From NCBI GenBank assembly GCA_001872165.1, contig MNXK01000078.1, positions 1 through 10,431 on the forward strand: a stretch of DNA of 10,431 bases, written 5' to 3'. Source of the stretch: Anaerolineae bacterium CG2_30_58_95. Lineage in GTDB: Bacteria > Chloroflexota > Anaerolineae > Anaerolineales > Villigracilaceae. The translations under genes and the position numbers were made by a program. Shown piece after piece: positions 1-6,800 of this stretch. The notes under the pieces were generated by a model. The model saw only the letters and a program-made list of their open reading frames with translations, was not told where the DNA came from and did not search any database. Within the stretch, counting starts at the first letter, position 1; the number at the start of each line of letters is the position of its first letter.

Positions 1-51
1 AGGCTCGAGGTGCGAATCGCATACGGATTCATATCGTCTCCAAACGTACAT

Positions 52-110
52 AAAAATTAGACTTTATTGGGAAATCAACCGTTCGATGCCGGATATTCCC
101 GATAGAGTCT
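52..110 (-). terminator. Candidate intrinsic terminator of the tRNA gene
   Basis: Just downstream of the tRNA 3' end on the minus strand there is a long imperfect stem. Its outer arms are AGACT (110-106) and AGTCT (63-59), the middle arms GGGAA (100-96) and TTCCC (73-69), and the inner arms CCG and CGG. It is followed by a U-rich run read from 58 to 52 (AATTTTT). The position and U-run fit a rho-independent terminator for the tRNA transcript. The stem is interrupted by internal loops, so it may be weak. Bases 1-51 hold nothing I can recognise. Confidence 0.45.
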
Positions 111-260
111 ATATTTGCCTGTGCCCCAGGCGGGAATTGAACCCACAACCTTGGCCTTCTGGTTTGCGCCAGTTTCCTGGCTCCCTGGACTATCCCTTCA
201 CCCTGGCGCTGGATACTCCTGCTGCGCTGTAGGTGGCGGCCGTCTAGTCTCTACACATGG

Positions 261-289
261 TTGACTCGAAATGGAAAGTCGGTTAAAGT
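261..289 (+). promoter_or_regulatory. Candidate promoter for the antisense HNH gene
   Basis: TTGACT (261-266) and TAAAGT (284-289) are separated by exactly 17 bases, and the start codon lies 53 bases further on. The -35 matches consensus at five of six positions and the -10 at four of six. The whole element sits in the P6/P6a hairpin of the intron, so the same bases serve RNA folding on one strand and promoter recognition on the other. This is a sequence match only. Confidence 0.45.
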
Positions 290-313
290 TAACGTGATAC
301 CATTTCAAGTCAA
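261..313. repeat. Inverted repeat forming intron helix P6/P6a
   Basis: Arms 261-274 and 300-313 are 14-base inverted repeats with one difference (C267 against A307). On the minus-strand RNA this position becomes a U.G wobble, so all 14 pairs form. On the plus strand it would be a C/A mismatch. This supports the minus strand as the structured one. It corresponds to the P6 region that lies between the P4 3' strand and the P7 5' strand in IC3 introns. Confidence 0.75.
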
Positions 314-342
314 TTTAGCTCGGGATTACCGTGGAGACAGCA

Positions 343-807
343 ATGAAGTGTTTGAATTGTGGCGCCGAAACACTGAACCCAAAGTTCTGCAGTACTTCCT
401 GCGCCGCTCGCTATAACAACCGGCTTTTTCCGAAACGAAAGCGGCAGCAATTCTTCTGCAAAACCTGTGGGGCCGAGGCAAAGTACCGGCGGAGCTATTG
501 CGAAGCCTGCGACCCTACAAAGCCGCGAGATTTCAGCGCAGTTACAATCGCTGAAATCCGCCAGCGTGCTCGTTACCAGGCAAATGCTTGGATTCGCCAA
601 CTGGCTAGAAGAACTTATGATGCTTCGGATCAACCGAAATGTTGTTCAAGGTGCGGTTATTCAAAGCACTTCGAAGTCTGCCATGTCAGGCCGATCCAGG
701 ATTTTCCTGACGATACTCCTATGTCGGTGGTGAACTCCCTGGACAACTTGGCGGCCTTGTGTCCCAATTGTCATTGGGAACTGGATCATGGCTTGCTGTC
801 CCTTTAG
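343..807 (+). CDS. HNH homing endonuclease, antisense inside the intron
   Basis: 154 residues. The ATG at 343 is chosen because GGAG (333-336) sits six bases upstream; the in-frame GTG at 331 would overlap that ribosome binding site. The N-terminus has two C4 zinc ribbons, C3/C6/C16/C20 and C39/C42/C53/C56. A basic helical segment (about 67-92) follows, then an HNH nuclease core: CxxC at 101-104, H114 in EVCHVRP, N135 in LDNLAALC, and CxxCH at 140-144 with H144. The family makes site-specific nicks or breaks that let introns home into intronless alleles; here the likely target is the tRNA-Arg anticodon region. The gene fills the loop of intron helix P5: the 8-bp helix strands overlap its start (336-343) and its last codons (793-800). 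It is transcribed opposite to the tRNA, so the intron transcript cannot serve as its mRNA. Related HNH proteins also occur as free-standing genes; the homing role is inferred from position. Confidence 0.85.
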   Translation: MKCLNCGAETLNPKFCSTSCAARYNNRLFPKRKRQQFFCKTCGAEAKYRRSYCEACDPTKPRDFSAVTIAEIRQRARYQANAWIRQLARRTYDASDQPKCCSRCGYSKHFEVCHVRPIQDFPDDTPMSVVNSLDNLAALCPNCHWELDHGLLSL

Positions 808-910
808 GCTTCCCCGAATTTGGCCGCTGCATTCACGGGATTTCTCGCGTGAAGCCCAAATTCTAGGAGTGCCCTGCTCTGTCCTTTTGAGCTACTGGGG
901 CGGCAGGAAA

Positions 911-940
911 ATTATACTGCTTTTTGCAGAAAATTGCGAA
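911..940 (-). promoter_or_regulatory. Promoter of the tRNA-Arg gene
   Basis: On the minus strand a perfect TATAAT (916-911) lies 18 bases downstream of TTCGCA (940-935), a four-of-six match to the -35. The predicted start would be about 904, just ahead of the mature tRNA 5' end at 901, leaving a very short leader as is common for single tRNA genes. Confidence 0.6.
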
Positions 941-958
941 CCACTTATGCAAAGGGGG

Positions 959-987
959 TTGTATTAGGGGCTTGAAATTGATATAAT
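959..987 (+). promoter_or_regulatory. Extended -10 promoter upstream of the vWA gene
   Basis: TTGTAT (959-964), a 17-base spacer, then TATAAT (982-987) preceded by TG at 979-980, which makes an extended -10. The predicted start near 994 gives a leader of about 44 bases before the GTG at 1038. It is back to back with the tRNA promoter about 20 bases to the left, so this short interval fires in both directions. Confidence 0.65.
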
Positions 988-996
988 GGTTCAAGC
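970..996. promoter_or_regulatory. Inverted repeat straddling the -10 (candidate operator)
   Basis: GCTTGAA (970-976) and TTCAAGC (990-996) are perfect 7-base inverted repeats whose centres are 20 bases apart, about two turns of DNA, with the TATAAT between them. This geometry suits a dimeric repressor that would block the promoter. No regulator gene is visible in the window. Confidence 0.4.
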
Positions 997-1037
997 TTTT
1001 CTTCCGTAGAATTGTGATATCCGAAATGGAGGATCAC

Positions 1038-2288
1038 GTGTCTCGGCTGGCGAAATCCGTCTCGTTTGTCTTCCTGGCGATTCTTCTTTCGATCTCCCCC
1101 AACATAATCGCAATCGGGCAATCGGCATCAAACTGGGATATCCGAGTCAACCTGATTACGACGTTGGAGACGCCTGATGCAATGACCTTGAAGGTCTATT
1201 TCAACGTTTATGAAGACCGAACCGGAACGCCAATTCTAAATGTTGATACGACCAGCGCTCAAGTAACTCTATCAAGTTCGAGTTTTGTCGCCGAGGGACA
1301 GTTCAAAAAACCGGATATTCCGATCTATATCGCCCTCGTTCTGGATTCAAGCGGAAGCATGGGGGGGGCCGCCCAGCAACTCCAAGAGGCTGCCAAGCTT
1401 GCGCTCAATAATACTCCCAACAATTCCCTATTTGCCGTCATCCAATTTGATGAAGAAATCAAGCTTATCCAGGATTTCACCGAGAACATCCCCGCTGTCA
1501 GCTATGCAATTGACCGCTACCAGGTATCCAACCGCGGCACCTGCCTTTATGATGCCGCTTACAGCGCCGTTGAATCTATGACCAAAGTATCTGCAGGACG
1601 CAGAGCGCTTATTCTATTCACAGATGGCAAAGACGAAAAACGCGACGGCAGCGTTTGCAGCCAACATACTTACCAGGAGTTGATTGACCTGGCTACGAAA
1701 GACCAGGTACCCATCAATACCATTGGGCTTTCTACGAAAGAGGCCAACATCAATACGGTGGAATTGCAGAGCATGGCCGCCAGCACAGGTGCATTTTCGG
1801 CTATTGCCAATCAGGATGACCTGGCGCAATCCTTTACCAAGATTATGGAAGCCCTAAAAGCTCAATGGATGGTCGAGGCGGCGATCTACCCCAAACGCGG
1901 GCAAAACAATGCCATGCTCACACTTAACCTGAAAGATGGAAGTTCGCTGAACACCGAATTCACAGTTACTTCCAACACTGATTATCCGGGTCCACCCAGC
2001 CCAGTGGCTGTGCAATTTTCCGGGCTGCTATTTGTTCCAGAAAACCAGACTTACGATGTTCAACTGACCATGAGTTCGCCAGAGCTGGTCAAATACATAA
2101 AAATCTCGATCTGGGATACCAAAGGGGGCGCAAAAGCCGCAGAATACGTTTTCAACGACCCTGTCAACTTCAATACTTTTAATATTCCAACCGACAAACT
2201 TACCGTTGGGCGTGACTATCAAATGCGTATTATCGCGGTCAGCAGGGCAGATGACACGCCCTATGCAATTTCTCGTGATAACAGATGA
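1038..2288 (+). CDS. Exported von Willebrand factor A domain protein
   Basis: 416 residues from the GTG at 1038, chosen because GGAGG (1028-1032) lies five bases upstream; a longer reading from GTG 1014 lacks such a site. The N-terminus is a Sec signal peptide: a basic start (SRLAK), a hydrophobic core (about 7-25) and a plausible signal peptidase I site near AIGQSA. The vWA domain follows, with a complete metal-binding MIDAS: D103-S-S-G-S107, T168 in GTCLYD and D196 in FTDG. After about residue 275 comes a beta-rich, Ig-like stretch and no C-terminal membrane helix or sorting motif. The protein is probably secreted or loosely surface-bound and binds a ligand through the metal. It stops seven bases before the WXG100-like gene, so the two are probably cotranscribed and functionally linked to the secretion locus. 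The exact role is unknown. Confidence 0.85.
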   Translation: MSRLAKSVSFVFLAILLSISPNIIAIGQSASNWDIRVNLITTLETPDAMTLKVYFNVYEDRTGTPILNVDTTSAQVTLSSSSFVAEGQFKKPDIPIYIALVLDSSGSMGGAAQQLQEAAKLALNNTPNNSLFAVIQFDEEIKLIQDFTENIPAVSYAIDRYQVSNRGTCLYDAAYSAVESMTKVSAGRRALILFTDGKDEKRDGSVCSQHTYQELIDLATKDQVPINTIGLSTKEANINTVELQSMAASTGAFSAIANQDDLAQSFTKIMEALKAQWMVEAAIYPKRGQNNAMLTLNLKDGSSLNTEFTVTSNTDYPGPPSPVAVQFSGLLFVPENQTYDVQLTMSSPELVKYIKISIWDTKGGAKAAEYVFNDPVNFNTFNIPTDKLTVGRDYQMRIIAVSRADDTPYAISRDNR

Positions 2289-2295
2289 AGTCTTC

Positions 2296-2574
2296 ATGGA
2301 CATTCCCCAAGTTGAGAACATGGCAAAAAGTTTTAATACATTTGGCGAAGTCCTGCAAGCTGCAGCGAAAGCATTGGAAGCGATCAGCATCTCTCTGAAG
2401 GCAGCCGCCTGGCTCTCCCTGGGCGCCACGTACGCTGCTGCAATGTACATAGACCGGATCCAGCCCAATGTGAAGAAAGCCGGAGATAAAATGAGGGAAC
2501 TCAACGGTGATATTACGAGCGCCGTCCACGCTTATCGCGACGGCGACATATCAGGGTCTAATAGGTTCATTTAG
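2296..2574 (+). CDS. WXG100-like small protein, putative type VII substrate
   Basis: 92 residues from the ATG at 2296. A longer in-frame reading from 2206 would overlap the vWA gene and is unlikely. The protein is two long helices (about 4-37 and 45-81) joined by a turn with W39 and G43 (WLSLG), a loosened form of the WxG turn near residue 40 of ESAT-6-like proteins. After the second helix it carries YRDGD (80-84), which fits the YxxxD/E export signal of type VII substrates. Length, fold pattern, signal and nearness to an EccC-type ATPase agree. WXG100 proteins act as helical-hairpin dimers exported by the motor; only one copy is visible here, so it may homodimerise. The ribosome binding site is weak (GAAG five bases upstream), which suggests coupling to translation of the vWA gene. 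The sequence is divergent, and a non-secreted helical protein remains possible. Confidence 0.7.
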   Translation: MDIPQVENMAKSFNTFGEVLQAAAKALEAISISLKAAAWLSLGATYAAAMYIDRIQPNVKKAGDKMRELNGDITSAVHAYRDGDISGSNRFI

Positions 2575-2585
2575 ACCCTGATGTG
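2547..2585 (+). terminator. Strong hairpin over the WXG100-like stop codon
   Basis: Arms 2547-2561 and 2571-2585 form a 15-base inverted repeat with one mismatch and a 9-base loop. The stop codon (2572-2574) lies in the right arm. There is no T-run afterwards, so it is not a classical intrinsic terminator. It could stabilise the 3' end of the vWA/WXG100 message or attenuate read-through into the secretion genes. Confidence 0.5.
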
Positions 2586-2660
2586 TGACTCGCGAGGTAA
2601 TGGGAGAATAAGAGTATCTTGAGTATTATTCAACCCGGTGCCTCACTACGACTGAACTTC

Positions 2661-2725
2661 GGGAAGCGTCAAAGAATCCGCGCTTTTGAAGAGTGATTAG
2701 CTCTGCAAGCGCGGATTCCCTTCCC
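2661..2725 (+). repeat. Long two-part hairpin before the pseudokinase gene
   Basis: Inner arms GAATCCGCGCTT (2674-2685) and its exact complement (2707-2718) enclose a 21-base loop. Outer arms GGGAAG (2661-2666) and CTTCCC (2720-2725) extend it across an asymmetric bulge. No T-run follows. It lies in the 192-base gap 2575-2766, which otherwise shows only a weak -10-like TATTAT (2624-2629) with no convincing -35. It may be a regulatory leader structure or a processing site between the two halves of the locus. Confidence 0.45.
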
Positions 2726-2766
2726 GGCATGATTAATCCACGGTCAACTGGATCACGCGAGGCTCT

Positions 2767-3837
2767 ATGAAGCGAATCTGTCAACGCTGCAATGTGATCT
2801 CACAGGACTTCAACCTGTGGTGTCAGGAAAAGTACTGCCCGGCCGAAAACGCCACCGAGATCTTCGACAACGGCGAATGGTTCGGCCCGATTGAAATCAT
2901 CCAACCCATTGTCATCACACGCTCCGCCATCGTCTACCAGGCGCGGCGCGGCGAAGAGGAAATCCTGCTCAAGGTAGCCAATGTCGGCTGCGAGGAAAAG
3001 CTGCGGCTGGAAGCCAAGGCCTTTCTGCAGCTCACCAAGGCCGGCCAGCACCCGCTGCTGCCGGTCCTGCTGCCGGCGCACCCGCAGGGCACCATCGACT
3101 ACCATCCCTACGGCTGGACCGTGATCGAGGGCCGCGTCAAATACTACGAGGTGTTCAAATTTGTCGACGGCACGATCCTGCGCAACCTGTTGCTCAAAAA
3201 CCCACAGCCCTGGTACCAGCACGTTGGCTGGATCATTTTGAGTGTTGCCGATTGTGTGTATTACCTGCACCGGGCCGGCAAGCTGCACCTGTGCCTCAAC
3301 CCCGACGTGATCCTTGTGCGCTTCGACAAGCAGGGCATCCCGCGGCCAATCCTGCTCGACCTCGGCGTGGCCGATCCGGGCCAGTCCATCTATGAATTGT
3401 GGAATGAGAATTACAACCTGGCTGCCTATACCGCCCCTGAAATCGCCGACGGGCGCAGTGGTGTAGGCCCGGCCTCGGATGTCTACGGCCTGGGGTCGTT
3501 GTTGTACGAAATGCTGGCAGGCCGCCCGGCCTATGAATACCATCTCAAAAAGGACCCGGCAGTCCTGAAAAATGTCATGGAGGGGGAGTTCAAGACCAGC
3601 GGACGCATTGACCTGAAGAACATCCCGGAGATCGCTGAAAAGTCCATCACCCGCCAGTACGACCAGCGCTTCCCGGATGTGCTGGCTTTCGTGAAAGCAC
3701 TGCAGCCAAACTTCCCGCCCATTCCCGCCGAGCGCCGGTCGTTCCAGGTGAACTGGCGGATCTTATTTATCATCCTTGGAGCGCTGCTGGCGATTTCGCT
3801 GCTCCTGGTATTGGCATTATCCATAGTGCCCGGTTAA
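2767..3837 (+). CDS. Membrane-anchored pseudokinase, EssB/YukC-like
   Basis: 356 residues; GAGG lies four bases before the ATG. A small zinc-ribbon-like start (C4, C7, then a CxxxxC pair near residues 19-24) precedes a protein-kinase fold (about 38-310). The ATP-lysine is kept (K69 in LLKVA), as is the DLG aspartate (D198). The catalytic loop has lost everything: H-R-D is H174-L-C176, the lysine is N178 and the metal asparagine is V181. It should therefore bind partners, perhaps nucleotide, but not phosphorylate. A single membrane helix (about 330-352) ends the protein with only a few residues outside. In Firmicutes type VII systems EssB/YukC is likewise a cytosolic pseudokinase plus one membrane helix that contacts the EssC motor; that protein also has an extracellular domain, missing here. 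The gene is 15 bases from the motor gene, which supports the same role. A degenerate signalling kinase is the alternative. Confidence 0.8.
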   Translation: MKRICQRCNVISQDFNLWCQEKYCPAENATEIFDNGEWFGPIEIIQPIVITRSAIVYQARRGEEEILLKVANVGCEEKLRLEAKAFLQLTKAGQHPLLPVLLPAHPQGTIDYHPYGWTVIEGRVKYYEVFKFVDGTILRNLLLKNPQPWYQHVGWIILSVADCVYYLHRAGKLHLCLNPDVILVRFDKQGIPRPILLDLGVADPGQSIYELWNENYNLAAYTAPEIADGRSGVGPASDVYGLGSLLYEMLAGRPAYEYHLKKDPAVLKNVMEGEFKTSGRIDLKNIPEIAEKSITRQYDQRFPDVLAFVKALQPNFPPIPAERRSFQVNWRILFIILGALLAISLLLVLALSIVPG

Positions 3838-3852
3838 CCGGGGAGATGACCT

Positions 3853-6800
3853 ATGTCTGACAAAATCTTCATTGACCGCCCACCCCGCATCGAACCCCAG
3901 CTGCCATCAGGGTTGTTCACTGTTCCCAACCCGCCGGATACGAAAGAGAATACCGGGCAGTTGCTGCAGCAGGCCTTTCTGCCCGCCGTGATGATCATGG
4001 GCTACATCCTGGCTTCGACCTTTGGAGGGCAGAAAGGCGGCCTATTCATGATGATCCCCATGGGCCTGTCGGTAGTCGCCACCATTTCGCTGGCACTGTA
4101 CAGCGCCATGAAGGACCGCAAACAGCGCGAGGAGGCGGAAGCCGCCTACAAGCGCCGCATCAGCGAGCTGCGCCTCAAAATGGAAAGCGAGCACGAGCAG
4201 CAGCGCATCTATTATTTCTACAACTATCCCGACCCGGAAAAGACACTCGGCATCGCCGCCGACATCAACCGCCCCCCCGCAGGGCGCGAGGAGGAGATCC
4301 GCTCGGGCACGCGCCTGTGGGAGCGCCGCCCGCATGACCACGATTTCATGGATCTGCGCCTGGGGATCAGCACGCGTCTGTCCACGGTGATCTACAAGAT
4401 CTCCGAGAACGAGAAGACCGAAAGTCCCCTGATGCGCGAGGCGACCCGCCTGGCGGAGGACTCGCGCCTGCTGTACGATGTGCCTGTGACCATCCCGATC
4501 TTGCTGCAGACCGATGAGGCCGAGAAGAAAAAGGTCGAATCCAAGAAACAGGACGAGGAAGGCAAGGAGGAGCAAGCTCAGGAATCCAAGGGCGTCACCA
4601 TCCGCCATTCTATCGGCATTACGGGAACATCCTCGGAAAAGGTGCATTCTTACGTACGGACGATGCTGGTGGATTATGCCGCCTTCCAATCGCCGCAGGA
4701 CACCACCCTCTACGTGGCCGGTACAAGCGAGGCGCGGCAATACTGGCGCTGGGCCTATGCCCTGCCCCACTGTGTTGGATCGGACAGGACCGAAACGCTG
4801 TTGTTCGAAAACGACGAAAAGCCCGGTGAGAACGAAGCCGACTATATGCGCCTGTTCTGGAAGAATATCCGCACCATCCTGGAGCGCCGCCGCATGCGCC
4901 TGCAGGACAAGGAAAGCGGCGCGGATGTCAAGCTGCCGTTCATGCTGGTGGTGGTGGATGCCATCAACCCCGCCCCGGACTGGTCCTGCCTACACGACCT
5001 GGAGGGCGAGGCGGCCATCTCCACCATCCTGATGGATGGACAGATGCTGGGCGCCAGCATCCTCTTCCTGGTTCCGGACCGCTCGAAGGTCCCCAGCCGC
5101 TGCCTGTCGGTGATCGAGGTGGACAACGACCCGGTGGACGAGGACGCCGCCGTTTTCCGCTACGCCGAGACCGGCTTCAACTCCATCCTGTATGTGGGCA
5201 GCACCAAGCTGGTCACCACGCAGGAAAAGGCGCGCGAGTTCTCCCGCAATCTTGAAATGGTTGACGTGCGCCGCGGCTACGGTTCCAGCCTGGCCGCCAC
5301 CGTCACCCTGATGGATATGCTGAATGTCACCACCATCGACCAGCTGCAGCAGATGGCCCAGGAGAACTGGCGCCGCAGCATGGATCCCAAGGTGGCGGAC
5401 TGGCTCTTCACAGCCGTCGGCCTGCTATCGGGCAACGAACCGCGCGTGCTGACTTTCTCCGCCAAGGCGGACGGCGTGCACGGCATCATCGCCGGCTCGA
5501 CCGGCTCCGGCAAGTCCGAACTGCTGATGACCTTGATCATCGGTATGGCGCTTAATTTCAACCCGGATGTGCTCAACTTCGTTCTGGTGGACTACAAGGG
5601 CGGTTCGGCCTTTGAACCGTTCAAACGCCTGCCGCATAAGGTGGATATCGTCACCAACCTCGACCAGTCCGCCACGGCGCGCGTGTTCGCATCCATCATC
5701 GCCGAGCTCGACCGCCGCCAGAAGCTCAACACCTACACCAACTCCAAAGACATCGTGCACTACCGCCGCAAGGGCTTGAACCTGGAACCCGACCGGCCCC
5801 CGTACCCGCACCTGTTCATCATCATTGACGAGTTCGCGGAAATGATCTCCGGCAACGCCGAATACAAGGCGCAGCTGGAAAGCATCACCCGCCTGGGCCG
5901 CGCCCTGGGCGTGACCCTGATCCTGGCCGCCCAGCGGCCGGTGGGCGTCACCGACCAGATGCGCGCCAACATCAAGTTCCGCATCTGCCTGCGCGTGGAA
6001 ACGCCGGATGACAGCCGCGAGGTGCTGCGGCGCGCCGACGCCGCCTTCCTGCCGCCCGGCATCCCCGGCCGCGGCTACCTGCAGATCGGCAACGAGAACA
6101 TCGAATTGATTCAGACGGCCTACACCGGCGGCGATTACAAGGGACCCCAAGAGGAGAACGCCGTTCCGAATGTGGTTTGGGTGGACCGACCGCGCAAATC
6201 CGCTGCGCAGAAGGCCACCGAGCCTCCCAAGCTGTACGATGTGATCGTCGAGATGCTGGCGAAGATGGCATTGCAGGAGTCGCGTCCGCAGTGGCGGCCG
6301 TGGCCGGAGTTCCTGCCGATGCAGACCGGCGCCAACGTGCTAAGCCTGCAGACCCCGCTGGATACCGCCTACATGAACGATGCGGACATCGAAGTGCTGC
6401 GGATGTACAACAAGGAAGATGCAACCAGCCTGACCCTCAACGAAAAAGCCACCACCTTCTGGAATGATGGGTTTGAATGGCGAGGGGTCCAGTGGGGGAA
6501 AAATTCCATGCATCCGCTGATCGGGGTGGTGGATAATCCATATAAGGCCAGTCAGCGGCCTCTGAGCGTCAATTTCCCCAACGGGCATGCGGTCGTGTTC
6601 GGGGCATCCGGGCGTGGGAAGACGACCTTCTTACGCACCGTGATCACCAGCCTGGCGCTGACCCATTCGCCCGACGAACTGCATGTCTATATCCTGGACT
6701 TCGGCGGGCGGGCGATGAGCAGCCTGGGCGACCTGCCGCATGTCGGCGCAGTCGTGACCTCCGAGGAGGAGGAACGCGTGCTGCGGGCGCTGCGCAAGGT

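Larger units (their letters stand above)
159..864 (-). ncRNA. Group I self-splicing intron (IC3-like) in tRNA-Arg
   Basis: A 706-nt catalytic intron. Near its 3' end are the hallmark P7 strands: GACTA (249-245) inside GTAGAGACTAGACGG, and TAGTC (192-188) inside AAGGGATAGTCC. Near the 5' end is the P-like block CAAATTCGGGGAAGCCTAA. These blocks match the order and near-exact text I recall from the Azoarcus tRNA-Ile ribozyme. Helices I can pair: P1 CCT/GGG with a U.G at the splice site; P2 TTCACG/CGTGAA (853-848/837-832); P3 GCGGCC/GGCCGC (827-822/241-236); P4 TCGGG/CCCGA (817-813/324-320); P5 GACAGCAA/TTGCTGTC (800-793/343-336); extended P6 (313-300/274-261); P9 GCCAG/CTGGC with a GAAA loop (181-168). 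The intron ends in G at 159, the expected omega-G. Without the P5 loop insert it would be about 257 nt, normal for bacterial tRNA introns. Confidence 0.93.
122..901 (-). tRNA. tRNA-Arg(CCU), split by a group I intron
   Basis: The 5' exon runs 901-865 and the 3' exon 158-122 on the minus strand. The acceptor arms GCCCCAG (901-895) and CTGGGGC (129-123) pair perfectly, with discriminator A at 122 and no encoded CCA. The D arm is GCTC/GAGC. The T arm is GTGGG/CCCGC with a 7-base loop TTCAATT. Joining the exons gives the anticodon loop CTCCTAA, that is anticodon CCU for arginine (AGG codons), with the intron inserted after U36. The anticodon stem is odd: positions 28-30 pair with 40-42, but 27-43 (G/A) and 31-39 (A/G) do not. 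The gene is therefore either a working tRNA with a weak stem or one that has begun to drift. It is divergent from the secretion locus on the right. Confidence 0.88.

Noticed and set aside
122..158. tRNA 3' end as an integration (att) site for a genomic island
   Set aside because: No direct repeat of this sequence and no integrase gene are visible in the window.
122..240. Reading the left element as a tmRNA or a lone tRNA fragment
   Set aside because: The matching 5' exon at 865-901 and the full set of group I core helices explain it better.
310..633. Open frame in the sense strand of the intron (minus strand)
   Set aside because: No LAGLIDADG, GIY-YIG, HNH or other recognisable motif and no ribosome binding site; it mirrors the HNH gene, which has clear zinc and HNH residues.
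2206..2295. Longer start for the WXG100-like protein, overlapping the end of the vWA gene
   Set aside because: It would add about 30 residues unlike the family and share 83 bases with the vWA gene; ATG 2296 gives the usual length and a helix-first protein.
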